Source: Nymphaea colorata
Lineage: Eukaryota; Streptophyta; Magnoliopsida; Nymphaeales; Nymphaeaceae
Length of the DNA: 64,000 bases
Direction of reading: 5' to 3'
Assembly (NCBI RefSeq): GCF_008831285.2
Contig: NC_045145.1
Location: forward strand, 7,810,802 to 7,874,801
The first letter of the stretch is position 1. Every line of letters begins with the position of its first letter. Below are positions 1 through 11,220 of the stretch, piece by piece. The notes under the pieces are model-generated. The model was not told the DNA's origin, did no database searches, and saw only the letters and a list, made by a program, of their open reading frames with translations. The position numbers were made by a program, and so were the translations under genes.

Positions 1-1440
1 AGTCTATGGATTTTTGCTCCAGCCATCATCCCAAATCATGGTGAAACTACTTACACCTATCATAAGCCGTTAAATTATATGAAGTAATTCAAAGGAAGAA
101 ACCACCTGTTCATTTGATTTGCCAATCTTATGCATAGTTATGCTTTATGACGTGGCTACAAACAGAAGGGGAATGGTATGTCCATCACATGTAATATCAT
201 CCAAGTTAGTCTTGCATTCTTTTGAAGAAACACCAGCAAGAAAGCTTGAGGATTAGATGACTAAGCCTGCCATAGTGGTAGCAACTGTGCTGCTTTTGTA
301 TCAGTCGATATTGACAATATGTTTTTCTTTCATAACTATACAAACTAAGAATAGAATCATCATTACGGAACAAATCATTGTTAATGTACAATCTTTCATA
401 AACTGAAGAAAGGCAAATTGATTGTACATTTGTGCAAACACAAGCCTTGCTAAATTTCTGTTGAGCTGATTGATGAAGTAGTCATATGAAGCAACTACAA
501 TGCTCTTGTTGGCATCTAGATAAAAATGTCAATTTCCTTGTCAACCTTCACTAGAGCTGATTTATGATGATCAATGACAGCAACCTTGATACCAATGAAG
601 GATTTATGATGAGCATAAACATGTAGTAGATAACATATACCATTGATAAGGATAGAAATGATATAGCAAATTCATCATGTTCATTAAGTTAAACATAACC
701 ATGAAACAAAAAACAAAATATTTTCATTGTACAAGTACTAGAAAACATTCGGACATAAAACAAGCAACATTAACATGAAAATGGGAACGAAAAACTTGAT
801 TAGATAAACTGACTACTAAAGTCTGAAAATCTATGTGAATAAAGTGTATATACAAGATGCACGATAGGAATTCATAACCAGATCAGAGAAACCAGCACAT
901 GATAAAATATGACCAAATGCATCGGATTCAATTTGTTCTGACTCATCCTTTCATACACTAATTTACTACTAATATATTTGTGTTATTATTAGTTTTTTGT
1001 TTATATTGCATATATTTTTATTGTGCTTAATTTTATTTTTGCTTCATAATCCATGAACATTATAGAATGCATGATAAAAGATAGACTGGTGAGTGGTCAG
1101 CTGCATCTCATGATGATCAAGTTTGTTTTCCTTGATTATAAGAGAGAATTGCAAAGGGTAAAAATCAGAGAGCTTGTAAGTGAACAAAAAAATAACTTGA
1201 ACGTTTTGAGAAATTAGTCAACTTCAAACAACATAGAATAATCAACCTCAATTGTACCACATTTAGGACGACTACAAAGCTAAAATCACAAAGAAATTAA
1301 TGAACTGAATCAAATTGGAAGGAATATTACCTACTAACTTAACCCAAATATTGGACAACCAAGTTGTTAACAATAGCATTGGATTCTTGCTGGAAAATGG
1401 CAACCAAAATAGAACCAACAATTGGAACAAAACAGCTGAC

Positions 1441-1516
1441 CTATATATATAGAGAGAGATGTATACACACACACACACACATATATATAGACACCCACAC
1501 AAATATATACACTAAC
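1441..1516. repeat. compound microsatellite (TA/GA/CA)
   Basis: Runs of TA, AG, CA and TA dinucleotides follow each other, with an uninterrupted CA block near 1465-1480. The repeat creates short spurious open frames on both strands. Confidence 0.9.
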
Positions 1517-1813
1517 ATCCTCCTCATAAGGAAATCGGCTTTGCAATATACTTGGTATGCAGCTTTCCCGATCCACTATGTTGTGGATGAGTCCTACCCA
1601 AGGCATGGGCATCAGACACTACAACAAATTCCTACAAGAGAATTTGTTAAACAAGCAGGAGCAAAGTAACAACATTGTCTAAGAACATGCAATTTTTAGT
1701 TGCAAAGATTAGATAACCTTGTAATTTAGTCCCATTTGGTAAAAAACTTCACATAGATGTTCTGCAGGTGAGGGAGGTCCACCATCTAAACATAGAGGAA
1801 GAACTTTTCAAGC

Positions 1814-1816
<3 letters not shown>

Positions 1817-1844
<28 letters not shown>
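1817..1844. repeat. (TA)n microsatellite
   Basis: Uninterrupted TA dinucleotide repeat of about 14 units in an AT-rich setting. Confidence 0.95.
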
Positions 1845-3132
1845 ATCAGACAAATTGAACTCAGCAGGTTCTCATGAGAAAAATTCTAATACAAGTATAA
1901 TAGAGCATGCAATTAAACAAAAAACATGCACAACAAACACATGCTTAAGTTTTACCACAATTTATCATGCCTATGTCTACATAGCATTTGCACCCACTTC
2001 ATTGTTTAAAGGATCCCCATGCATAAAACATCACAGTTGTAACCATAACAACATTTTTTCTTTGATCATGAATTATCTAAGTTTGAAAAGGACATAATTT
2101 TAAAAAATGCTAGTTACACTTACCTGTAATCAAGTAAGCACCATCAACTGAGTAGACACAGCCCCAAACAGAAATAAAATGCCTCTCTGCATGTTAAACT
2201 TGAAGACATTTCTAGACTGTTGGTTCATCTGGTTAACTCTCTTTGTTGCCCTGCAATTTTTTCTTGTTTATAATGTAACTAGAATGATAGATCTTGTTCT
2301 CTAGTGGAAGACCTGATTCAGGGATAGAATACATGACACTTGAAACTGGCCTTTCTTTTGTCAGCAATGAGGAAGACGATGCTGGCCATTCTTTGTATTC
2401 CTAAGCACTATTCATTCATGAAGAAGAGAATCCTTGTTCGCCCACATGGCCGTGTTCTGGCACTGATCACAAAAAAGTAAATAGGATTGCAAACAAGAGG
2501 ACTCCTTTCAATGATCACAAAAAGTAAATATGATTCTCAGCAGGAGAGAAGTAATTCATGCTTTTAAATATTGCAGTGTTGCTTTTAAAAGGCAAAGCAA
2601 AAAGGTTATTAAAGCATAACCTTTGCTCACCTCTCTATAAGAAAGCCACATTGCAGGGCTTCCATTGTTTGAGGCCACCAATTGATGGACACTCGAGTGT
2701 GGTGAAAAGAGTCATGATGTTTCACCAACACCAAACTCACATCATGAATAGAACATTGCAGAATGAAGCTTCATTTACAAATTTTATTTATAATCAGTGA
2801 AAAATGAAGGGACTGAAAGTACAACTATACATTACTCAAGTTCTTCCTCAATAACTATATATATATAATAGATATATTTAGATATATAGATATATATAAA
2901 TAAGCATCAAATACATGATGTAAAAAAAATAGCAATTCTAGCCCCTCCTAAAACATGACTAATTTTCACAAACATTATCCAATATTGTTGTGTTCCATGC
3001 ATGTATAGTTAGGCCTTTGTTAGTAGTACAATATGAAATGAGTTTTTGAGTGACAGCAGTACCTTCGATAAATAATCGAAGGATTAAAAAATAGATAAAA
3101 CAAATAGTTCACACTTCCAAAATTTGCTTCAT

Positions 3133-3486
3133 TTACTGTTGAGGCATTGTAAATGAAAACCCATACCATACTAATTTGAGATACAGAAAAACGTGATGAG
3201 CTCTTGCACAAGCTAGCATATGCCCATCCTCACCATCGCTCTTGCTTTCCCAAGCCCTAGACCATAGAATCTCCCAATGCTGAGTCAAAAATGCATCATG
3301 ATCCATCTTTCCCTTCATAACCACATAAATCCCCACCAGTCATTTCCCCTTCTCATCAATCGATCCATCATCTGAGGCACTAGCTGGATTCCAAAGCTGG
3401 GGTTTAGGAACATCTTCTAAATAGATTTCTTCAGCTGGTAGACATGAACCACATATAAAGGAATCGCAGAACCGAGGTGTTGCCAT
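3133..3486 (-). pseudogene. candidate exon of unknown gene, in-frame stop
   Basis: An ATG at 3486 opens a minus-strand frame that reads for about 117 codons to 3133 and is broken only by a TGA at 3340-3342. The composition looks coding: it is acidic and rich in W, D, E and P, not a simple-repeat product. The same frame resumes after the TGA with KMDHDAFLTQHWEILWSRAW and ends soon after CARAHH, where a GT (CATCAC|GTTTTT) could be a splice donor. I do not recognise the family. It may be the first exon of a decayed gene, or a real gene whose stop is a sequence error or lies in a small intron. The 350 bases upstream are more mixed in composition and could hold its promoter. Confidence 0.3.
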
Positions 3487-4148
3487 GATCTTTGCCAATC
3501 TAGATGAGCTTTAGCGTGGTGTGGATGAGTACGAAATATAGTGTGGAGAAACTAGGAACCCATTAGTTTTGATGTCGACAGAGTCGAGGTGAAGCGGTTA
3601 ACCTTCTTGGGTTGCAAGACCAGCAGCCAGCTGCTCGTCAATGGCACTGATGGCAAACGTGAACACGTAAGGAAATGACTGGGTGGGGAACAAGCCGGGT
3701 AGATCAAAGAGAGCAGAAAAAAAAAAGGGAGGTTGATCAAAGATGGAGGGAGAAAGGGATGGACCGAGAGATTGGCGACAAAGCATGAGGATTTTGAGAG
3801 AAAGGCAAAGAAAGAAAAATGCATAGATTGAATGGGAAAATTACGCGAGCGGCGTCAATGAAGGGGTAGTGGTGTAAAATGAGAGAGAGAGAGCATGAGG
3901 GAGGAATGTTTATTTAAGCAAATTAGAAAATTTTGGGAACGGTCTCAGATCTATCCAAGGGATATGGTTATATGTAGTGTTATTGTTGCAGTGATATCAT
4001 GTTAGAGATGCATTTGTTGAGGACCTTAGGCGAGGTAACCTACTATTGTTTTCAAAATATCCATCAGCGTCCCCCACAATGATGTCATGATCATCCTTAA
4101 AGCCTGTGTTTTGGACTCATATATAGGGTCTAGGGTCTAAGAAGACTA
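3487..4148. other. no gene seen; short GA repeat
   Basis: Mixed-composition sequence with a short (GA)n run near 3880-3893. It would be the 5' flank of the minus-strand candidate exon if that is a gene. No promoter element could be fixed. Confidence 0.4.
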
Positions 4149-4850
4149 TCAAGTTACTACAAAGTAGATGAGAGGATTGCATGTTTTCTGCCAACACTGT
4201 AGAGGATCCGAATGAAAAGATGGAAATGCTGGTTTCATAGCACTTAGATGTTCTTCTTGACTGTTTGAGGCTGTCTTCTCTAAGTTCAAGAATCTTGAGC
4301 TTGGTGATGTGTTGCCCCCGAATCGGGGTACCATGCCGAGTCGTATAGATGAAGTACTTGCATGATCAGCTTGAGGAGCTGACGCCGGCTGAGATGAGAT
4401 GAACTTCTGTGAAGGCACATTGGTGTGGGCATTTTCGCCTCTCGGTTTGGTTGTCTTAAAGCAATTGTTGGTTCTGTGACCAACCATGTCACAGTATTGA
4501 CAAGTTATGCACCCACTGTTATGATCAAACTACCTCCACGTCCCTTGTTTTAGTTATTATTTTGCTGGACAATGTAATTCCCTGAATCATCACCGTTCTT
4601 GTGAAGATAGCTGGCATTATCAGAGTTCGATTAAGGAGGACGCCTTCCATTGGAAGTTGCAGAGAAGTTAGGGTTAGGGATTCGAGTAGGAGAGGGTCAA
4701 TCTCCATCTCTCTCACAAGATGCATGCTTCATGTGTCTAGGTTTCAAGATTCTCAAAGCAAAGAGTACGAGAGCCTCTGCCGAGGCTTGAAAGGGTCCAG
4801 AATCTTGAGCAAGCATCAGTCACACCAGATCTGGCTGACAGTGAGATGAG
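4149..4850 (-). mobile_element. Ty1-copia gag-protease fragment
   Basis: On the minus strand a CCHC zinc knuckle of the retroviral-type nucleocapsid is readable near 4435-4512 as CQYCDMVGHRTNNCFK, fitting CX2CX4HX4C. In a second frame at 4304-4333 lies WYPDSGATHH, the aspartic protease active site (D-S-G-A). A Gly/Asn/Arg-rich stretch typical of the region before the knuckle sits at 4525-4725. The pieces lie in different frames and no LTR was found, so this is a broken internal fragment. It ends about 120 bases before the 5' LTR of the complete copia element, so that element may have landed in or beside an older one. Confidence 0.75.
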
Positions 4851-5018
4851 TGCCCTAAACATGTAAGCATCCCCAAAAAAGAAGCTGGGAGTTGTACTAC
4901 TTTAGGATTTTTTTTAAAAAAATCATTTTTTGATTTTTTAACTTTTAACTGTCTTTTTCAAACAGAGTTGAGTTAACGTATCATCTGAAGGCAATTAAAT
5001 ACATTCAAAGGTTGGAGC

Positions 5019-5205
5019 AGATCATCCTGAATTAATTCAGCACAATCTTAATAAAAAGGAAACCATACCTGCTGCTAACAACTGCTCAATGGCTGGAGAA
5101 GATCATGAAGAAGATCACGCTGAATTAATTCAGCACAATCTCACCAAAAAGGAAATCAGACCCGCTGCCAACAACTGCTCAACGGCTGGAGGAGATCATG
5201 GTCAT
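5019..5205 (+). repeat. 93-bp tandem duplication inside the LTR
   Basis: Two diverged copies with a 93-bp period lie upstream of the TATA box in the U3 region. Each includes the perfect 14-bp palindrome CTGAATTAATTCAG (5027-5040 and 5120-5133). The same arrangement is in the 3' LTR (10279-10292 and 10371-10384), so it predates this insertion. Duplicated U3 blocks often act as enhancers in LTR elements; that role here is inference. Confidence 0.85.
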
Positions 5206-5371
5206 GATCTTAACAATCAAGAAACAGAGTATCTCAGGGAAGGAAATTTAAGCGAAGAAAATGGTAACAAATCCTCATTAAAGATGAGAGCAATCGTTAC
5301 AGAGTATCAAAGTTCAAGGAAAGACTCTTTAAAATTCAAACAACTCTGTAACAGTCCCTCCCAAAATTGTG

Positions 5372-5379
5372 TATAAATA
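5372..5379 (+). promoter_or_regulatory. LTR TATA box
   Basis: TATAAATA lies about 107 bases before the LTR end and is conserved at 10623-10630 in the 3' LTR. The placement suits the U3/R boundary of a copia LTR. Confidence 0.7.
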
Positions 5380-5486
5380 TCATCATCAAGGGAACCTCAC
5401 ATCATCCATTCTTAGTGTGAGAGATAGTGGACCTAGGATTTTATCCGAACCACTTTAAAAAATTTTGTCTTGCATATTTTCTTTCA

Positions 5487-5500
5487 TGGTATCATAGCCA
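5487..5500 (+). other. primer binding site (tRNA-iMet type)
   Basis: TGGTATCATAGCCA directly abuts the 5' LTR. It differs at one position from the sequence complementary to the 3' end of plant initiator Met-tRNA (TGGTATCAGAGCCA). Confidence 0.85.
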
Positions 5501-6015
5501 TATTCGTGAGGAATTTTGTTACACAACTCGATGGAACGTGCGATGGAATCAGACAGTAGACATTCAAACCATTGCATGCTGCCGGACGATTTTCTGATCA
5601 GACTGTAAAATCTACTGCCTGGAGGCAGATCAGATCACGGCGACTGTTCCATTACCTTCCTCACATCTCGGGGACCATTCTGGTGTATTTTGACGCCAAA
5701 TGGAGCAGCATTGGGGGAGAAATCGATCACTGAGTCGGGTGATCGAGTTGTTTCAAAGAAGCTGCAGAACAGAGTGCTGTCAGCCAGAATCCGGCTACGA
5801 ATTTGGCCAGCGTTGTCAGCACCAGTGACGGCAGGGGTCGAGCAAGGGCTCGTTGAAATTGGCTGCATCTGAGGAATCTCCCTACAAAATTTCAAGATTT
5901 TTGGAATAGGCATTAAGGAGATACGAATTTTTCTTTAGCGACTGGTTTTCAGGGGCTTCTACAGGCGACCAGCGGCAGATTAAACGTCTACAACAATTTC
6001 TTTAAGATCTGCTTT
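5501..6015 (+). other. copia untranslated leader
   Basis: Non-coding leader between the primer binding site and gag. Short open frames on both strands at 5635-5913 match nothing recognisable. Confidence 0.6.
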
Positions 6016-6790
6016 ATGGCTTCCGGCGCATCCTCTTCCTTCACAAGAGCAGCTAAGTATTCATATCCTTCCATGGTTAATGTTGCAAATTTCATCTCTA
6101 TCAAACTCTCTCATACAAATTACTTGCTTTGGAAAACCAATGCTTGGGCTTATTGAAAGCCAAGACATGATGGGGTTTATCAATGGACAAGTTTCCAAGC
6201 CGACCTCCACCATTGAAATCATTGAAGAAGGTGAGGCCCGCTCCATTCAAAATCCAGAATTCCTGGCCTGGAAAAAGTCTGACTGTCTTCTTAGAGGGTG
6301 GATCACCGGATCACTCTCAGAAGAAGTATTAGGGCTTGTGGTAAGACTCCAAAGCTCTGCCGATGTTTGGAATGCTCTCATAAAGGTCTTTGCTAGAGAA
6401 TCTAAAGACCGGGAATTTCTGTTAAACAGAAAATTGCAGACATTTCAAAAACAAAACATAACTATTACAAAGTATATCACAGGTTTCAAAACCATATATG
6501 ATGAATTGGCAGCTATTGAAAAACCCTTGTTGGATCAAGACAAAGTTTTTTGGCTCATAAATGGTCTTGGATCAGGTTATGAATCGTTCATGACCTCCAT
6601 ACTTCGACCTCCAATTTCAGCATATATTGATGTCTCATTGCTTGAAAGCCACGACAACATGAAAAATCTCCATGGTTTTCAACTCAATCATAATGCAGCT
6701 TTTATAAGTCAGCAGGTTCAATCTTCTCCCTCTCAAAATTACAGAGGACGTGACAACTACAACAAAAAAAAACAATATGTCTCGCTTTAA
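6016..6790 (+). pseudogene. copia gag, frameshifted
   Basis: The capsid-type gag starts at the ATG at 6016 (MASGASSSFTRAAKYSYPS). It runs to a premature TGA at 6154 because about one base is missing near 6136-6141; the sense frame continues from 6142 as the gag (UBN2-like) domain with the usual tail of conserved W, L and Y positions. A run of nine A at 6764-6772, where eight would keep frame, shifts it again and ends translation at 6788-6790. Downstream the reading continues in another frame towards the nucleocapsid. Function in an intact element: forms the virus-like particle. Confidence 0.85.
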
Positions 6791-7271
6791 CTCGCGAGAA
6801 CGTGGATTTACACCTGCATCTCAATCATGTCCCAACAATGTTCCAGCCAATACAGGGTGAAATAATTCTCAACCTTCAACAAAAGTAGCGCATCAAATTT
6901 GTGGCTTAAACAATCACACAGCATTCAAGCGCTATCACCGCTTCAATCAGGCGTACCAGTCGAAAGATCTTCCAAAAATTTTTTCCACTATTCAAGTTGC
7001 TGATCCAAACAATTTATATTGGTATCCAGACACTGGCACAACTACTCATGTTACAGACGATCCAGGTAAACTCAAATGTCTTATTAAATATCATGGCACT
7101 GATTTAGTAATGGTTGGAAACGGAAAACATTTACCAATAATTCATATTGGTTCTACTAATCTTCATCTTGGTCATACATTTATTCCTCTTGATCATGTGC
7201 TGGTAGTTTCAGAGATTAAGAAAAACATTTTTTCTGTAAGTCAGCTTACCTTCTATGCCTTACGTGTTTGA
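6777..7271 (+). pseudogene. copia nucleocapsid and protease, broken
   Basis: In the frame that resumes after the A-run, a TGA at 6858-6860 interrupts. At 6891-6932 there is a degraded zinc knuckle: HQICGLNNHTAFKR, where the first and last Cys of CX2CX4HX4C have become H and R. The protease active site WYPDTGT follows at 7020-7040 (D-T-G). The frame ends at a TGA (7269-7271) after VSQLT, while integrase continues in another frame. The lost knuckle cysteines show the element could not package RNA normally even without the frameshifts. Confidence 0.8.
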
Positions 7272-8731
7272 GTTCACATCTGATTCGTTTGTGACTAAGG
7301 ACAAGGAAACCAATCGGGTAGTTGCCAAGGGAACTAGAGAAGGTGATTTGTACGCACTCAAGACCAGACCAAAGGCAGTATTTTTTTCTGATCGTTTCAG
7401 GGCAGCAACTTCAGAAGTTTGGCATAGTCGACTTGGGCATCCGTCTGCTAAGATCATTGATTTTTTGTCATCCAAGGGTAGCATAAAATTAATGACAAAA
7501 ACGTCTACTTTTTCAATTTGTCAAAGTTGTCAATTGGGAAAAGCAACGCCTTTGCCGTTTCTTCCCTTAGATGATGAATATTATGAACCTTTTGAGAAAG
7601 TACATTGTGATCTTTGGGGACCAGCGCCTCTTGATTCTTGTCAAAAATTTCGATATTATGCTCTTTTTGCTGATCAACATTCTAAATATTCTTGGATCTA
7701 TCCTTTAAAAACAAAGTGATTTTTTCGCAAAGTTTATCAAATTTCATAAAATGGTGGCAACACAATTTGGAAGATCTGTAAAAAAATTTCAAAGTGATGA
7801 GGGTGGAGAATTTAATGGTGCTGCATTTCTCTCTTATTTAAGAGAACATGAAATCAAACATCTCAAGGCTTGTCGGAAAACACCTGAACAGAATGGATTG
7901 GTGGAACAAAAACACAGGTCAGTCACTGAACTTGGATTAACTCTCCTTTTTCACAATAACTTACCAACAAATTATTGGGTAGAGGCTTTTTCAATGGCCG
8001 TATGGCTCATAAATCGGCTACCGACGTCCACGCTACAAATGCAATGCTCATATGAAAGCTTATTTCAAAAACCACTAGACTATTCGTGTCTACGGACATT
8101 TGGGTGTAGGTGTTTCCCCTACATTAAGAGTTACAACAAACACAAATTTGAACTCAAATCCTTACCATGTGTCTTTATAGGATATAGTGACAACCATAAT
8201 GGATATCGTTGCCTCTATCCCTTGACAAATCATGTTCATATTTCAAGACACGTTGTGTTTGATGAACATTGCTTTCCTTTCAATCAAGGGTCTGCTAGAG
8301 CATCACCAGATTATCGCCTTGCTCATAATCTTGTGTCATTTTCTCCTACCGATACTCAAACTAAAACATCTGCTTCTTCTGTCTTGAACCCTCATGATCT
8401 TGCTCAACTTCATAATAGTGAACCTGAACCACATCCGACCAATTCTTATCCCCAATCATTAGCCATCACACCTTTAACCCCCTTCCCATCAGACCCGCCT
8501 ACCCCAATCTCACCATCCCCTCCCTTGTCTTCACCATCACCTCGCTCACCTTCTCCAATACCACCTCCTCCTTTACCCGATCCCTCTACTAGAAGTTCAC
8601 ATCCTATGGTTACATGTTCTCAACATGGTCATGTTAAACCCAATCCCAAATATCTCTTAACTACCTATGTTCCCACCAACCAAAACATTATACCATTGCT
8701 CTTAAGCACCCTGGTTGGAGAAAAGCTATGA
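7255..8731 (+). pseudogene. copia integrase, frameshifted
   Basis: The GAG-pre-integrase HHCC zinc site reads WHSRLGHPSA...CQSCQLGK (about 7420-7545). The first catalytic Asp is in VHCDLWGP. One A is missing near 7712-7717, giving a TGA at 7717-7719; the sense frame resumes and is open from about 7720 to 8731. Its second Asp (SDEGGEF) and Glu (PEQNGLVEQKHR) are separated by 35 residues, the DD35E spacing. After the core comes a Pro/Ser-rich linker (8450-8625) leading to reverse transcriptase. A further shift near 8690 moves the RT frame. Confidence 0.9.
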
Positions 8732-10196
8732 TAGACGAAATGGCAGCTTTGATCGCTAATAAGACATGGACTTTGGTTTCTAGATACCCCTCCATGCACA
8801 TTATTGGTTGCCGATGGGTTTACAAATCCAAATTGAACAGTGCTGGACAGGTTGACAGACTTAAAGTGAGGTTGGTCGCATAGGGCTATACTCAAGTTGA
8901 AGGTGTGGATTTTCTTGAAACCTTCTCTCCAGTTGTTAAACCAGCAAGTATTCGGATCGTTCTTTCCATTGCTCTCATGAACAGCTGGCCTCTTAAACAA
9001 CTGGATGTCAAGAATGCATTCTTGAATGGTTATTTGACTAAAACTGTTTTTATTGAGCAGCCTCCTAGTTTCACAGATACACAATTTCCTCATCATGTTT
9101 GCAATTTGAATCGGGCACTATATGGTCTGAAACAGGCCCCATGAGCTTGGAATGACGTTCAGCTCATTTTTTATTTTCTCACAATTTTCAAGCTAGCTCC
9201 ACTGATCCCTTGCTATTTGTTCGCCTCCAAGATTCAACGGTGACTATACTGTTATTATATGTGGATGATATTATTCTTATTGGCAGCTGTCCAATTTTTC
9301 TTACCTCCTTCCAAGAGCAAGTATCACATACCTTTGATATGAACGACCTTGGGGAATTACATTATTTTTTAGGCATTCAAGTTCAACGCAATGCCTCCGA
9401 TCTATTTCTCAGCCAACATTGCTATGCTACAGAGGTTATTGCATGAGCACAAATGCAATCCTGTAGGGCAACTGCTGCACCGATGGTCGCTAATGCCTCT
9501 ATCAACATCGATCTTGAAGCAGCTTATCCAAATCCTACATTATATTGCAGTCTTGTTGGTCATTTGCAATATCTTACATTTACGCGACCTGACATCACTT
9601 ATGTTGTCAATTATGTGTCTCAGTTTATGCACGTCCGCTCAATACGACACTTTCAGTTGCTTAAAAGAATTCTTCGCTACATTCAGGGCAGTCTATCTAT
9701 TGGGATGCAATTCTTTAAGCCAAAAACATTGTCTATTCATGCATATTCAGATGCCGATTGGGCAGGTTGCCCCTCAACTCGTCGGTCTACAACAGGCTAT
9801 TGCACCTTTTTAGGACCCAATTGCATATCTTGGGTTTCTAAGAAACAACATAGTGTTTCTAGATCGTCTTGTGAAGCTGAATATCATGCTCTTGCCGCAG
9901 CCGCCGCAGAAGTCACTTGGATCACCTTCATACTTAGGGATCTTGGCCTTTTTCTCTCTTATCCTCCATTGATGTTATGTAACAACCTTTCCACTCTGCA
10001 ATCTACCATCAAAACAGCCAATCACTCTCGGATGAAGCATATTGAGCTTGATTTTCATTTTGTATGAGAAAAAGTAGCTCTTGGCTCTTTAGTTACTCAA
10101 TACATATCGACCACTTATCAGCTTGCAGATTTGTTCACAAAGCCTTTGCCTCATTCCCGCTTAACATCATTGGGTTACAATCTCGGCCTTCGACAA
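8698..10196 (+). pseudogene. copia reverse transcriptase and RNase H, broken
   Basis: RT starts ALKHPGWRKAM and meets a TAG at 8881-8883 where copia elements have Lys (LVAKGYTQ). It continues with LDVKNAFLNGYL and then a TGA (9142-9144) in place of an Arg codon after KQAP. After a frameshift near 9160 the catalytic YVDD is intact at 9258-9269. A TGA at 9444-9446 precedes RNase H, whose AYSDADWAGC and SSCEAEYHAL motifs are clear at about 9735-9900. A last TGA at 10065-10067 (HFV*EKVALG, where Arg is usual) precedes the C-terminal ADLFTKPLP. Several stops look like CGA-to-TGA changes. Confidence 0.9.
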
Positions 10197-10210
10197 GATC
10201 CATGCTCGAG

Positions 10211-10222
10211 ATTGATGGGGGA
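10211..10222 (+). other. polypurine tract
   Basis: ATTGATGGGGGA immediately precedes the 3' LTR start at 10223, the expected place for plus-strand priming. Confidence 0.8.
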
Positions 10223-10737
10223 TGTTAACGTATCATCTGAAGGCAATTAAATACATTCAAAGGCTGGAGCAGATCATCCTGAATTAATTCAGCACAATCT
10301 TAATAAAAAGGAAACATACCTGCTGCTAACAACTGCTCAATGGCTGGAGAAGATCATGAAGAAGATCACGCTGAATTAATTCAGCACAATCTCACCAAAA
10401 AGGAAATCTGACCCGCTGCCAACAACTGCTCAACGGCTGGAGGAGATCATGGTCATGATCTTAACAACCAAGAAACAGAGTATCTTAGGGAATGAAATTT
10501 AAGCGAAGAATATGGTAACAAATCCTCATTAAAGATGAGAGCAATCGTTACAGAGAATCAAAGTTTAAGGAAAGACTCTTTAAATTTCAAGCAACTCTGG
10601 AACAGTCCCTCCCAAAATTGTGTATAAATATCATCATCAAGAGAACCTCACTTCATCCATTCTTGGTGTGAGAGATAGTGGACGTAGGATTTTATCCGAA
10701 CCACTTTAAAATTTTCTGTCTTGCATATTTTCTTTCA
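10223..10737 (+). repeat. 3' LTR of copia element
   Basis: Begins TGTTAACG and ends CTTTCA, matching the 5' LTR with about 18-20 differences including one-base gaps. TATAAATA is at 10623-10630. It carries the same internal tandem duplication and paired palindromes. Confidence 0.95.
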
Positions 10738-10742
10738 AGCTG

Positions 10743-11029
10743 ATCTGCCCTTGGGGTTGATCACCATGCACTTCACTTTCTGGTCACAGCGCTCTCTAGC
10801 CCACCGCACCTAGGCTGATATGTAGTAATGCAAGTTCCTCATGCTCTAAGCTTAGTTGGTAGTCACCGGGTCTGGCTTGGTCCAGGTCTTGTACCCATGA
10901 GCTCAGCAGAACTTGATAAACATAGACTAGGACTGATATTGACCAAGCAGAGGACTATTGATAATATGGACATGTCTAACTGCAAATCTTGAATCTTTTG
11001 GATGGGACGGTTCAGTTCATATACCTGAC
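10743..11029. other. no gene seen
   Basis: Sequence between the copia 3' target duplication and the relic HIPP upstream region. If a third HIPP gene existed its coding part would lie here, but no HMA exon is recognisable. Confidence 0.4.
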
Positions 11030-11220
11030 AGCTTTGCACTGACATGGAGAACTGTGTAGGGGTTTGTTTGCATTCCCAGCACCTTCGGCCGTTGCGCGTG
11101 TACTTGCACATGACATGGTACAGTACTTATACTTAATGGCATCACAAGATGGTGCCTGAGTCTAGAAGCACTTTGGCAATATTTGGATTTGGATTCCATA
11201 CTCACAGTTAGCTGGATTTT
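11030..11220 (-). promoter_or_regulatory. relic upstream region of a third HIPP copy
   Basis: This stretch aligns by eye with the region upstream of the second HIPP gene (30890-31095). Shared blocks include CCCAGCA, GACATGGTACA, TCTAGAAGCACTTT and the ATTTGGATTCCATA / ATATGGATTCCACA pair followed by TTTTCAGTTGC-like sequence. The TATA-like core seen in both live copies is not preserved. It lies directly downstream of the first HIPP gene, as expected for a third tandem unit on the same strand whose body is lost. Confidence 0.5.

Larger units (their letters stand above)
1..3132. other. intergenic, no gene resolved
   Basis: AT-rich sequence with short simple repeats. I could not assemble a gene here. 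On the minus strand at about 380-600 a stretch reads in one frame for roughly 40 codons before breaking, but it matches no family I recognise. A minus-strand gene starting near 3486 could in principle continue into this region. Confidence 0.4.
4971..5486 (+). repeat. 5' LTR of copia element
   Basis: About 516 bases matching 10223-10737 almost throughout and ending in CA just before the primer binding site. The first base is A where the 3' LTR has T, so the usual TG start is mutated here (AGTTAACG against TGTTAACG). It contains an internal 93-bp tandem duplication and a TATA box. The open frame inside it (5089-5376) is not a recognisable gene. Confidence 0.95.
4971..10737 (+). mobile_element. 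complete but inactive Ty1-copia retrotransposon
   Basis: The element has, in order: 5' LTR, tRNA-Met-type primer binding site, gag, protease, integrase, reverse transcriptase, RNase H, polypurine tract and 3' LTR. Integrase before reverse transcriptase is the copia order. The flanks AGTTG (4966-4970) and AGCTG (10738-10742) form a 5-bp target duplication with one mismatch. By eye the LTRs differ at roughly 18-20 positions in about 515, so insertion was not recent. The coding region is dead: frameshifts near 6140, 6764, 7255, 7716, 8690 and 9160, and stops at 6858, 8881, 9142, 9444 and 10065. The WYPD protease and the C-H-C-rich region before it suggest the Ale/Retrofit side of copia, tentatively. 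Confidence 0.95.

Noticed and set aside
380-600. Minus-strand stretch with about 40 clean codons
   Set aside because: No recognisable domain, frame breaks on both sides and no convincing splice sites; listed only as unassigned sequence.
1367-1612. Minus-strand frame with an MPMPWVGLIHN start
   Set aside because: Half of it is microsatellite-derived and the rest matches nothing known.
5089-5376. 95-residue frame inside the 5' LTR
   Set aside because: The 3' LTR copy carries stops in the same frame and the region is U3 regulatory DNA with a tandem duplication.
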